Shown piece by piece: positions 36,220 to 44,827 of a DNA stretch of 55,749 nt; position 1 is the stretch's first letter; each line of letters opens with the position of its first letter. The notes beneath the pieces were generated by a model. The model worked only from the letters and a program-made list of their open reading frames with translations, did no database searches and was not told the origin of the DNA. Origin of the DNA: an uncultured Lachnospiraceae bacterium (GTDB lineage: Bacteria; Bacillota; Clostridia; Lachnospirales; Lachnospiraceae). A program made the position numbers and the translations under genes. Location: the NCBI GenBank assembly GCA_910584695.1, contig CAJUBR010000010.1, positions 1 through 55,749 on the forward strand, read 5' to 3'.

Positions 36220-37134
36220 ATGTACGAAATACGTTTTCCTCATTTAGGAATAGTATTAAAACAGGTTCTGGAAGGCTTTTCCGTTGGTGGATTTGAAATC
36301 CGGTTTTATGGAATCATTATCGCACTTGGATTCATTTTGGGCTATATGGTAATCGCGAAAGAGGCAAAGAGAACCGGTCAGGATCCGGAGCTGTATCTTG
36401 ATTATATGCTTTGGCTTGTTATTCCCGCTATTTTAGGGGCAAGAATTTATTATGTACTGTTTCGTCTAGAAGATTATGTGAAAGACGGACAGTCATGGAA
36501 AGATACGATCCTTGGAATGCTGAATATCCGGGGAGGAGGGCTTGCTATTTATGGTGGTGTGATTGCAGGGATTATAACGCTGATCATTTTCGCAAGAAAA
36601 AAGAAAGTCAGTATTATGCTGATGCTGGATACCTGTGCCATGGGGCTTTTAGTGGGACAGATTCTTGGAAGATGGGGGAATTTTTTTAATCGTGAAGCGT
36701 TTGGAGGGTATACAGATTCCCTGTTTGCCATGGCAATTCCGGTAGATTGGTTTGGAAATAGAAACTATTTGCTGAGTACGGTGAACGATGGCATTATTAC
36801 ACAGGAAATGATAGATCATGTATTAACGGTAGGGGGAAAGGAGTTTATCCAGGTGCATCCTACATTTTTATATGAATCGCTCTGGAATTTGGGAGTACTG
36901 CTGGTTATTTTTTTATATCGCAGGCATAAAAAATTTGATGGAGAACTGTTTGCCATGTATGTCTGGGGATATGGTCTTGGACGTGTGTGGATTGAAGCAC
37001 TCCGTACGGATTCCTTAATGTTACCGGGTATTCATTTTAAAGTGTCTCAGTTACTGGCGGCTTTTTGTGTAGTGGGAGCATCGGTGTACATTATTTATAA
37101 AAGAATGCAATTGAAACAGAAGACCAATCATTAA
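36220..37134 (+). CDS. lgt: Prolipoprotein diacylglyceryl transferase
   Basis: A 304-residue multi-pass membrane enzyme that transfers diacylglycerol from phosphatidylglycerol to the lipobox Cys of prolipoproteins, such as the two binding lipoproteins in this window. The signature GRWGNFFNREAFGG (residues 149-162) and the RFYGI segment near the N-terminus are present; seven helices are predicted. AGGAGG upstream of ATG, 12 bases after ychF, so the two are co-transcribed. A strong terminator follows. Confidence 0.96.
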   Translation: MYEIRFPHLGIVLKQVLEGFSVGGFEIRFYGIIIALGFILGYMVIAKEAKRTGQDPELYLDYMLWLVIPAILGARIYYVLFRLEDYVKDGQSWKDTILGMLNIRGGGLAIYGGVIAGIITLIIFARKKKVSIMLMLDTCAMGLLVGQILGRWGNFFNREAFGGYTDSLFAMAIPVDWFGNRNYLLSTVNDGIITQEMIDHVLTVGGKEFIQVHPTFLYESLWNLGVLLVIFLYRRHKKFDGELFAMYVWGYGLGRVWIEALRTDSLMLPGIHFKVSQLLAAFCVVGASVYIIYKRMQLKQKTNH

Positions 37135-37164
37135 AATAGATTCAAATGAGTGAGAAAATCTGAA

Positions 37165-37230
37165 AAAGACTTCGGTTTGATCTTAATGTTATTAAGTTAG
37201 CATTGGGGTTTGATCCGGGGTCTTTTTTTT
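37165..37230 (+). terminator. Terminator after lgt
   Basis: AAAGACTTCGG (37165-37175) pairs with CCGGGGTCTTT (37215-37225) with two G-U pairs, followed by eight T. The loop contains a smaller CTTAA/TTAAG stem. It isolates the mraZ operon from lgt. Confidence 0.85.
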
Positions 37231-37250
37231 GGAGAATCGGTTTTGTAAAA

Positions 37251-37308
37251 GTGGGGAGCAGTGGGGGATTTTTATTAAGAAGTGAAATGTCTTCCCACTT
37301 TCTCCCAC
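37251..37308. repeat. Paired GTGGG direct repeats facing paired CCCAC repeats
   Basis: GTGGG occurs at 37251 and 37261 (10-base period), and CCCAC at 37294 and 37304 (10-base period), so two repeats on each strand face each other. The period equals that of the MraZ operator at 37553. The arms could also pair imperfectly as RNA. The rest of the 527-base gap between lgt and mraZ has no ORF with a ribosome site. Confidence 0.6.
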
Positions 37309-37522
37309 CCCTCATTTTGATCGGGAAAATGGAAGAACAGATTTATAATATGCAAAACACAAGATATAATGGTACTGATGATTGATGGGCACAAAATATT
37401 GTGGAAAGTGTAGTAATAAAAAAAGAAAAAGCCCTTTTGACTTGTGTATTGTGCACAAAAAAATCGTAAAAAAATTAGCTAGTTTCACAATGGAATATAG
37501 GCAAATCTTCATTTATTTTTTC

Positions 37523-37551
37523 TTGCAATCTTCTATCTAATGGGGTACAAT
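37523..37551 (+). promoter_or_regulatory. Promoter of the mraZ division operon
   Basis: TTGCAA (37523-37528), 17-base spacer, TACAAT (37546-37551). The MraZ box array begins 2 bases after the -10, over the expected transcription start, as expected for autorepression. Confidence 0.65.
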
Positions 37552-37552
37552 A

Positions 37553-37602
37553 GTGGTTGCAAGTGGTGGATTGTGGTGGTCGGTGGTAGATTGGGGTGGA
37601 TC
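37553..37602 (+). promoter_or_regulatory. MraZ operator: five 10-base direct repeats
   Basis: GTGGT occurs at 37553, 37563, 37573 and 37583, then GGGGT at 37593, each on an exact 10-base period with a variable 5-base spacer. MraZ is known to repress its own operon by binding short G-rich direct repeats spaced by 5 bases. The array overlaps the promoter start region and lies 60 bases upstream of the mraZ ATG. Confidence 0.8.
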
Positions 37603-37661
37603 TGCCGTAAGACACACAGTGCATAACGAGGCGAGGGATAGAAGAAGGGAAGGTGAGGATC

Positions 37662-38108
37662 ATGTCGAAGGGCTTGAAAGGCGAATATAACCATTCGGTT
37701 GATGCCAAAGGCAGAATGATCGTACCTTCAAAATTAAGAGAACAATTAGGATTATCTTTCGTTGTTACAAGAGGAATGGATGGATGTCTGTTTGCATATC
37801 CCAATGATGAATGGGAGATTTTTGAGGGCAAATTGAGACAGCTTCCCATGACAAATGAGAATTCAAGGAAATTTAAACGGTTTTTTCAGGCTGGTGCCAC
37901 AGATTGTGAAGTGGATAACCAGGGAAGAATCCTGCTTCCTGCTAATTTAAGGGAGTTTGCCGGAATCACCAAAGACGTAACGATCGTTGGTGTTGGTGAA
38001 CGAGCTGAAATATGGAGCAAAGACAAGTGGGAAGAGAAGAATAACATTGATGATATTGATTTCAACGAGTTGGCTCAGGGAATCGAAGATTTAGGTATTA
38101 TGATCTAG
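37662..38108 (+). CDS. mraZ: Transcriptional regulator MraZ
   Basis: A 148-residue AbrB-fold protein made of two tandem MraZ domains: GEYNHSVDAKGRMIVPSKLR (first) and DCEVDNQGRILLPANLREF (second). Each carries the DxxGR DNA-binding motif. It represses the division operon through the direct repeats upstream. ATG at 37662 is chosen (GAGG 4-6 bases upstream); GTG at 37653 is also in frame. It is the first gene of the division/cell-wall cluster. Confidence 0.96.
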   Translation: MSKGLKGEYNHSVDAKGRMIVPSKLREQLGLSFVVTRGMDGCLFAYPNDEWEIFEGKLRQLPMTNENSRKFKRFFQAGATDCEVDNQGRILLPANLREFAGITKDVTIVGVGERAEIWSKDKWEEKNNIDDIDFNELAQGIEDLGIMI

Positions 38109-38118
38109 GAGGAGAAAC

Positions 38119-39060
38119 GTGGAATTTTCACATAAGTCGGTATTGCTGGAGGAAACTATACAGGGACTTCATATAAAGGAAGATGGAACTTATGTGGATG
38201 GAACCTTAGGTGGTGGAGGACATGCATTTCATGTATGTAAGCGTTTGTCCGGTAAAGGCAGGTTCATAGGAATAGATCAGGATGCAGCTGCCATTGAGGC
38301 AGCAGGCATCCGTCTATTACCATATCAAGATAAATTAAAAATAGATATCGTAAGAAGCAATTATGATAAAACCCCTCAGATCTTAAAAGAGCTTGGTGTT
38401 AGCGGTGCTGACGGTATAGTTTTGGATCTGGGGGTGTCCTCCTACCAATTGGATACACCGGAGAGAGGATTTACATATAGAGAGGATGTACCTCTTGATA
38501 TGAGAATGGATCAGAGGCAGGAAATGACTGCTAAAGATATAGTAAATGATTACTCTGAAATGGAATTATACCGGGTGATCAGGGATTATGGCGAAGAAAA
38601 ATTTGCCAAAAATATTGCCAGACATATCTGTATGGCAAGACAAAACACCGTGATTGAGACGACTTATGAGCTCAATGATATAATAAAGGCTGCTATACCA
38701 ATTAGAGCAAGGTCTGCAGGAGGGCACCCTTCAAAAAGGACTTATCAGGCTATCAGGATTGAATTAAACCATGAACTGACCATTCTGGAACGATCCATTG
38801 ACCAAATGATAGACCTGTTAAAGCCGGAAGGTCGAATTTGCATAATAACATTCCATTCACTAGAAGATCGGATTGTGAAGAGGATTTTTAAGACCAATGA
38901 AAATCCTTGTACATGCCCTCCCAACTTTCCTTTATGTGTCTGTGGTAAGGTTTCGAAAGGAAAAGTGGTAACAAGGAAACCGATTTTACCTTCAGAAGAG
39001 GAGATTGCAGAAAACAGAAGAAGTAAAAGTGCAAAGCTTCGTATTTTTGAAAGAGCATGA
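38119..39060 (+). CDS. rsmH: 16S rRNA (cytosine-1402-N4) methyltransferase
   Basis: A 313-residue methyltransferase (MraW). The SAM-binding motif VDGTLGGGGHA (27-37), LDLGVSSYQLD, GGHPSKRTYQAIRIELN and FHSLEDRIVK are canonical. Starts with GTG after AGGAGGAG, 10 bases after the mraZ stop. Confidence 0.97.
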   Translation: MEFSHKSVLLEETIQGLHIKEDGTYVDGTLGGGGHAFHVCKRLSGKGRFIGIDQDAAAIEAAGIRLLPYQDKLKIDIVRSNYDKTPQILKELGVSGADGIVLDLGVSSYQLDTPERGFTYREDVPLDMRMDQRQEMTAKDIVNDYSEMELYRVIRDYGEEKFAKNIARHICMARQNTVIETTYELNDIIKAAIPIRARSAGGHPSKRTYQAIRIELNHELTILERSIDQMIDLLKPEGRICIITFHSLEDRIVKRIFKTNENPCTCPPNFPLCVCGKVSKGKVVTRKPILPSEEEIAENRRSKSAKLRIFERA

Positions 39061-39134
39061 TTGGTATTTAAGTATGAAGGACATTGATAGAGGACTGGAG
39101 AATACGGAAGATAAAACGTATTTAGAAAAGGGGA

Positions 39135-39611
39135 ATGAGACGATTGGATTCAAGAAATGAAACAACACGTTATTACATCGAAGGTAATACAGCAAGAAAG
39201 CTGAATACGGCACCAGAGAGAGTGGAAAGACCAGTGCGTGAGGAACGCCGGGTCAATGAGAGAATCAGTAGAAATACAAGACGTGCAAAGGCGTTTGACT
39301 TAAAATATACAATGGCATTAACAGTGGCAACTGTATTTTTGTTTGTTGCCTGTGTTAATATGCTGACATTGCAGGCAGATATCACAGAACAAAGAAGGGA
39401 GATTGCAACACTAGAAAGAAATCTGGAAAGTCTTATAGATACGAACAATGAGACTGGTAAGAGACTGGAAAGTTCAGTTGATTTAACAAAAGTATATGAT
39501 ACGGCAATAAAGGAACTTGGTATGGTGTATCCGAAAAACGGGCAAATCGTTAACTATGAGGCAAGCAATCCGGATTATGTAAAACAGTTTAAGGATGTAC
39601 CGGAACAATAA
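39135..39611 (+). CDS. ftsL: FtsL-like division protein
   Basis: A 158-residue bitopic protein: basic cytoplasmic N-terminus (1-55), a membrane segment (about 59-78), an extracellular coiled coil (about 80-120, QADITEQRREIATLERNLESL), and a short tail. Sequence is weakly conserved in this family, so identity rests on topology and position between rsmH and the penicillin-binding protein. It should form the FtsL/DivIC/FtsQ septal complex. Confidence 0.85.
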   Translation: MRRLDSRNETTRYYIEGNTARKLNTAPERVERPVREERRVNERISRNTRRAKAFDLKYTMALTVATVFLFVACVNMLTLQADITEQRREIATLERNLESLIDTNNETGKRLESSVDLTKVYDTAIKELGMVYPKNGQIVNYEASNPDYVKQFKDVPEQ

Positions 39612-39625
39612 GATTAGGTGATAGT

Positions 39626-41692
39626 ATGGCGAAAAAGAGAAAACGGTTTCTTGCAAGGATGCAGAATAAATTATTTGTAATCGTTATTTTATTTACAGGT
39701 GTTTTTCTGTTTCTGGTTGGAAGGATTCTATATATCAACATAAAAGACGGGAAAAAATACGAAAAAATAGTACTTGCACAGCAAAGTTATGACAGTATTG
39801 AGATTCCATACCGAAGAGGAGATATTTTAGACCGGAATGGTACCCAGTTAGCAACCAGCGAGAAAGTATACAACCTTATTATGGAGCCTAAAAATATATT
39901 ACAAAGTGATGAGGTTAAAGAAGCGACAGTAAAGGCATTGATAAAATATTTTGACTTAAAAGAAGAAGAAATAGAGAAAGCGTTAAGCGATAAATCATCA
40001 TTATATAAAAAAATGCTCAAGAAACTGCCGTATGAAAAAGTAAAACCGTTTAATGATTTTCTGGCTACAAAAGAGGGAAAAAAAGTCAAAGGTATCTGGT
40101 TTGAGGATGAATATGAGCGCAGTTATCCATATAATTCTCTTGCATGCCATGCATTAGGCTTTGCGGTAAGCGGTAACGTGGGACAAGGTGGAATTGAGGG
40201 ATATTATAATGATGAATTAAATGGAGTTAACGGAAGGGAATACGGTTATCTGACGGAGGATATGACATTAGAACGAACAACCAAAAATCCCATAAACGGA
40301 TATAATCTGGTATCTACGATTGACGCAAATGCACAAAACATCGTAGAAAAGAAAATTGACAAATTTATGAAAGAAACGGGTGCGAGAAACGTTTCGGTGT
40401 TAGTGATGGACCCGAATTCCGCAGAAATACTGGCAATGGCAAATTCCAATAGTTTTAATTTAAACGAGCCATATGAAGATAGTGCTATACAATATCTGTT
40501 TGAAGGAAAGGGACTTAATTATCTGATGGCAGATGCAGATATAAAATCATACTTCAAGACGAAAGAAGGAGAAAAATTATCAAAAGAAAAGGCGGAATTA
40601 AAGACGGTACTGGAAAATAGCGGTATGTCAGCTTCGGATAAGATGGATCATCTTACAGAAGATTTCCGGTTGGTGTGTCTGAATAAAGCATGGCGTAATT
40701 TTATTATTTCAGATGGATTTGAACCGGGGTCTACTTATAAGACATTTACAATTTCAGGTGCAATGGAAGACAGTGTATTAAAAGGAAATGAAACGTTTTC
40801 CTGTGGCGGTAATTATGAAGTGGAGGATTGGTCCATTAACTGTCATAACCACAGAGGACATGGAAATGTGAACATAGAACAGTCGCTTATGTATTCCTGT
40901 AATGTGGCTTTGATGCAGATTGCATTGAAGGAAGGACGCACGGCGTTTTCGAAATATCAGAATGCCTTTGGCTTTGGAGATTTGACAGGAGTGGATCTGA
41001 CAGGAGAAGCGGGAGGACTGATTTATCAGGAGGACAAATTAAATCCGGTAGAGCTTGCAACATCTTCATTTGGACAGGGGCTTACGGTTACCATGATGCA
41101 GATCGGAACAGCATTTTGTTCCGTGATCAATGGCGGAAACTATTATGAGCCTCATATGGTAAAACAGGTTGTGGATGAAAATGGAGGTATTATTAATAAT
41201 ATTGAGCCGACTGTTTTAAGAAAAACTATTTCTTCGGAAACATCAGAATTTATGAGACAGGCGTTGTTTGAGGTAGTTGACTCTGGTACAGCACAAAAGG
41301 CGAAAGTAAAAGGATATACAATTGGCGGGAAAACCGGTACGGCAGAGAAACTTCCGCGTGGAAACGGAAAGTATTTATTATCTTTTATCGGGTTTGCCCC
41401 AGTTGAAAACCCGCAGATGGTTGTATATGTAACGGTGGATGAACCGAATGTGGAGGATCAGGCAAGTTCTGGTCTGGGAACGATTATAGCACAGACAATT
41501 TTTGAAGAACTGCTTCCGTATATGAATATTTATCAGACGGAGACAAAGGAAGGGAAAGGGAATCCCGATGTTGGTGATGAGATAGCGGGTCCTATATATG
41601 AAGGTGAAGTGCCTGATGAGCAGATTGCAACGGAACAGGATACGGGACAAGATAGCGTACAGGAAGATACTACAGAGGAAAGTACACAATAG
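39626..41692 (+). CDS. Class B penicillin-binding protein (FtsI/PbpB type)
   Basis: A 688-residue transpeptidase. One membrane anchor (about 14-36), a dimerisation/pedestal domain (about 55-220), and a transpeptidase domain with SxxK S369-K372 (PGSTYK), SxN S424-N426 (YSCN) and KTG 569-571 (GGKTGTAEK). An acidic, Gln/Thr-rich tail follows from about 635. It cross-links septal peptidoglycan with FtsW. No PASTA domain. Position in the cluster suggests the vegetative division enzyme. Confidence 0.92.
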   Translation: MAKKRKRFLARMQNKLFVIVILFTGVFLFLVGRILYINIKDGKKYEKIVLAQQSYDSIEIPYRRGDILDRNGTQLATSEKVYNLIMEPKNILQSDEVKEATVKALIKYFDLKEEEIEKALSDKSSLYKKMLKKLPYEKVKPFNDFLATKEGKKVKGIWFEDEYERSYPYNSLACHALGFAVSGNVGQGGIEGYYNDELNGVNGREYGYLTEDMTLERTTKNPINGYNLVSTIDANAQNIVEKKIDKFMKETGARNVSVLVMDPNSAEILAMANSNSFNLNEPYEDSAIQYLFEGKGLNYLMADADIKSYFKTKEGEKLSKEKAELKTVLENSGMSASDKMDHLTEDFRLVCLNKAWRNFIISDGFEPGSTYKTFTISGAMEDSVLKGNETFSCGGNYEVEDWSINCHNHRGHGNVNIEQSLMYSCNVALMQIALKEGRTAFSKYQNAFGFGDLTGVDLTGEAGGLIYQEDKLNPVELATSSFGQGLTVTMMQIGTAFCSVINGGNYYEPHMVKQVVDENGGIINNIEPTVLRKTISSETSEFMRQALFEVVDSGTAQKAKVKGYTIGGKTGTAEKLPRGNGKYLLSFIGFAPVENPQMVVYVTVDEPNVEDQASSGLGTIIAQTIFEELLPYMNIYQTETKEGKGNPDVGDEIAGPIYEGEVPDEQIATEQDTGQDSVQEDTTEESTQ

Positions 41693-41738
41693 AATCAGGT
41701 AACATTGGGGACTGCCGGTGGCAGACCTGTTAAAATCA

Positions 41739-41764
41739 ATACCCCGCCGCTTGCGGCGGGGTAT
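41739..41764. repeat. Very GC-rich palindromic hairpin between the two PBP genes
   Basis: ATACCCCGCCGC and its perfect complement are separated by two bases (12-base arms, effectively 11 bp with a 4-base loop). Its GC content stands out strongly against its AT-rich surroundings. There is no T-tract, so it is not a standard terminator. A smaller CTGCC/GGCAG hairpin precedes it at 41712. Confidence 0.8.
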
Positions 41765-41846
41765 GTAGTCTGTGTTGGGTGATTTTGTGAATAATTATAA
41801 TTGTTTTGTAATATGATTTTAAAAAGATATTTTACAGGAGCCGGAA

Positions 41847-43724
41847 ATGCCGAAAACATATACAAAAAAGAAAATATTTGTTGTGGCAGTCGGAATGATT
41901 CTGATACTCGTTCTGTTAATTGGAAGGCTGGGTTACCTGATGATCTTTCAATCGGAATATTATATGAAAAAGGCAGAGTCTCTTCATGAAAGAGAGAGGA
42001 GCATAAAAGCAAAAAGAGGGATTATTTATGATAGAAACGGAGTGGAGCTTGCAGGAAATAAACCGGTGTGTTCTGTATCCGTTATTCATTCGCAGATTAC
42101 CGATGAAAATCGTGTAGTGAAATCGCTTTGTGACGTATTAGAGCTGGAGGAACAGACTGTACGTAAAAAGGTAGAGGCAAATACGATTCGGGAAAAAATA
42201 AAAAGCAATGTGGATAAAGAAAACGCGGACCGTTTACGGGAAATGAATCTTGACGGGGTTATGATAGATGAAGACTATAAAAGATATTATCCATATAATT
42301 CTCTTGCAAGTAAAGTATTGGGATTTACCGGTTCCGATAATCAGGGAATTGTAGGATTGGAAGTGGCTTATGAAGATGTTTTGGCGGGAACGCCCGGCAG
42401 TATTCTGACGCTGACGGATGCAAACGGACTGGAAATTGAGAATGAAGCGGAAAGCAGAATCGAACCGGTATCCGGTAATAATTTATATATATCAATTGAT
42501 ATCAATATGCAAAAATATGCGGAACAGGCAGCGATTAAGGTATTGAAACAAAAACAGGCAAAAAGGGTATCCGTTGTATTGATGAACCCGCAAAACGGAG
42601 AGATTTATGCGATGGTAAATGTTCCGGAATATAATCTGAACGAGCCCTATACACTAGTAAATGTTGAAGATTTATATGTAGCTCCTCAAAAGGAGGAAAA
42701 GGAAGAAACAGTAGAGACAACTGCCAAACAGGAGGAGAAAACGGAGGAAGAAAAAAAAGAAAATAAGAGTGAAAATCTAACGGAAAAGGAAAAACAGGAT
42801 GCTCTTAACAATATGTGGCGTAATTTTTGTATCAATGATACTTATGAACCGGGTTCTACTTTTAAACTGGTAACGGCAACGGCTGCTTTGGAGGAAGATG
42901 TTGTGAAATTAGACAATACCTTTTCCTGTCCGGGGTTCCGAATGGTGGAGGACAGGAGAATCCGGTGCCATAAAGTTACCGGACACGGAACCGAAACCTT
43001 TAAGCAGGGTTTTATGAATTCCTGCAATCCGGTATTTATTGATGTGGGTGCCAGAGTAGGAGTTTCTAATATGTATAAAAACTACAAAAAACTCGGTCTG
43101 TTCGAACGTACAGGAGTGGATTTGCCGGGAGAGGCTTCTTCTATTATGCATAAAGAAGAAAATGTAAAAGCAGTGGAACTGGCAACCATGAGTTTTGGGC
43201 AGTCCTTTCAGATTACTCCGCTGCAGCTTTTAAGGGCGGCAAGTGCAGTAATTAATGGAGGAACATTGGTTACTCCGCATTTTGGTATGTATACAACGGA
43301 TGAAACAGGAAAAAAGACAAAAACATTTGCCTATGAGGAAAAAGAAAATGCAATTAAAAAAAGTACTTCCGAGACGATGAAGGAACTTTTAGAGGCGGTT
43401 GTTGCAGAGGGTTCCGGAAACAAGGGACAGGTGGCAGGTTACAGGGTAGGTGGTAAAACGGCGACTTCCGAAAAGCTCCCAAGAGGAAACGGAAAGTATA
43501 TCTCTTCTTTTCTCGGGTTTGCTCCTGCTGATAATCCGCAGATTGTTGGAATTATTTTAATTGACGAGCCTGTGGGAATCTATTACGGCGGAACGATTGC
43601 TGCTCCGGTTATGTCGGAAATGTATTCCAATATTTTACCATATCTGGGGATAGAGGCCGATTATACGCAGACGGATGCAACGGAGACTTCAGTCATTATT
43701 GATTTCGAAGATACGGTAGAATAA
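41847..43724 (+). CDS. Class B penicillin-binding protein, SpoVD-like, with KTA box
   Basis: A 625-residue transpeptidase-type protein with one membrane anchor (about 9-33), a pedestal domain (about 52-210) and a transpeptidase domain with SxxK S337-K340 (PGSTFK) and SxN S392-N394 (NSCN). The third box reads GGKTATSEK, so KTA (537-539) replaces KTG. A Lys/Glu-rich insertion lies at 281-318. The second PBP at this locus in sporulating Firmicutes is usually SpoVD (spore cortex), which is the best guess. No C-terminal PASTA domain is seen. Confidence 0.85.
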   Translation: MPKTYTKKKIFVVAVGMILILVLLIGRLGYLMIFQSEYYMKKAESLHERERSIKAKRGIIYDRNGVELAGNKPVCSVSVIHSQITDENRVVKSLCDVLELEEQTVRKKVEANTIREKIKSNVDKENADRLREMNLDGVMIDEDYKRYYPYNSLASKVLGFTGSDNQGIVGLEVAYEDVLAGTPGSILTLTDANGLEIENEAESRIEPVSGNNLYISIDINMQKYAEQAAIKVLKQKQAKRVSVVLMNPQNGEIYAMVNVPEYNLNEPYTLVNVEDLYVAPQKEEKEETVETTAKQEEKTEEEKKENKSENLTEKEKQDALNNMWRNFCINDTYEPGSTFKLVTATAALEEDVVKLDNTFSCPGFRMVEDRRIRCHKVTGHGTETFKQGFMNSCNPVFIDVGARVGVSNMYKNYKKLGLFERTGVDLPGEASSIMHKEENVKAVELATMSFGQSFQITPLQLLRAASAVINGGTLVTPHFGMYTTDETGKKTKTFAYEEKENAIKKSTSETMKELLEAVVAEGSGNKGQVAGYRVGGKTATSEKLPRGNGKYISSFLGFAPADNPQIVGIILIDEPVGIYYGGTIAAPVMSEMYSNILPYLGIEADYTQTDATETSVIIDFEDTVE

Positions 43725-43736
43725 TTTGTTAGAAGG

Positions 43737-43775
43737 TTGATAAATTAGGAAAAAAGAATTATACTATCATAGTAT
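43737..43775 (+). promoter_or_regulatory. Internal promoter before mraY with an overlapping palindrome
   Basis: TTGATA (43737-43742), 17-base spacer, TATACT (43760-43765), each 5 of 6 to consensus. The perfect palindrome ATACTATCATAGTAT (43761-43775) covers the -10 and the start region, a typical repressor position. Confidence 0.6.
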
Positions 43776-43812
43776 GTGTAGATTTAAAAATTACTAAAGG
43801 ACAGGAAAGATT

Positions 43813-44772
43813 ATGAAATTTGATTTTACAGTATTATTACCAGTATTTATTGCATTTGGTATCAGCGTGGTATTAAGTCCGATTATGATACCTTTTTTGA
43901 AGAAATTAAAATTTGGCCAGTTTGTAAGAGATGACGGACCGGAATCTCATTTGAAGAAGTCGGGGACACCTACAATGGGAGGATTGATCATCTTATGTAG
44001 TATTGTCATTACCTCTTTGTTTTATGTAAAGAGCAACCCTCTTATTTTACCAGTGTTGTTTGTGACATTAGGTTTCGGATTGGTGGGATTTTTGGATGAC
44101 TATATTAAAGTAGTGATGAAACGGTCTATGGGTCTTCATGCATGGCAGAAAATGATTGGTCAATTTCTAATTACTGCAGTATTTGCATTTTATCTGGCAA
44201 ATTATACGGATATCGGGACGTCGATCATCCTTCCTTTTAGTGGAGGATATGAATGGAATTTAGGTTTCTGGTTTTATCCGTTTTTATTTTTTGTTGTGAT
44301 TGGTACGGTAAACGGAACAAATTTTACAGATGGACTAGATGGACTTTTATCCTCTATTACGGTACTTACCTCTACGTTTTTTACGGTGGTGGCGATTGGA
44401 ACAGCATCTGGGTTAGAGCCGATTACCTGTGCTGCCGTCGGAGCGTTGCTGGGATTCTTGGTGTATAATGTGTATCCGGCAAAAGTATTTATGGGGGATA
44501 CCGGTTCTCTTGCACTGGGGGGGCTGATTGCGGCAACCGCATTTATGTTAAAGATGCCGGTTTATATTGCAATTGTTGGATTTATTTATTTTGTGGAAGT
44601 GTTATCTGTAATTATTCAGGTCACTTATTTTAAGAAAACAGGAAAAAGAATATTTAAAATGGCACCGATTCATCATCATTTTGAACTTTCCGGGTGGCCG
44701 GAGACAAAGGTGGTTGCTATCTTTTCCATTGTGACGGCAATTCTGTGTCTGATTGGTTTGATCGCACTTTAA
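43813..44772 (+). CDS. mraY: Phospho-MurNAc-pentapeptide transferase
   Basis: A 319-residue membrane enzyme that makes lipid I from UDP-MurNAc-pentapeptide and undecaprenyl phosphate. About ten helices; conserved FLDDYIKV, NGTNFTDGLDGL, MGDTGSLALGG and the HHHFE motif near the C-terminus are all present. Confidence 0.97.
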   Translation: MKFDFTVLLPVFIAFGISVVLSPIMIPFLKKLKFGQFVRDDGPESHLKKSGTPTMGGLIILCSIVITSLFYVKSNPLILPVLFVTLGFGLVGFLDDYIKVVMKRSMGLHAWQKMIGQFLITAVFAFYLANYTDIGTSIILPFSGGYEWNLGFWFYPFLFFVVIGTVNGTNFTDGLDGLLSSITVLTSTFFTVVAIGTASGLEPITCAAVGALLGFLVYNVYPAKVFMGDTGSLALGGLIAATAFMLKMPVYIAIVGFIYFVEVLSVIIQVTYFKKTGKRIFKMAPIHHHFELSGWPETKVVAIFSIVTAILCLIGLIAL

Positions 44773-44827
44773 AAAACAAAGCTATTTAAAAAAAACAGGG
44801 ATGAAACTGTAAAATTTGGAGGGAAGT

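Noticed and set aside
37203..37385. 60-residue reading frame in the lgt-mraZ gap
   Set aside because: It starts inside the lgt terminator, crosses the GTGGG array and lacks a ribosome site.
37553..37602. CRISPR-like short repeats
   Set aside because: The unit is only 10 bases with 5 variable bases, and sits on the mraZ promoter, so it is the MraZ operator.
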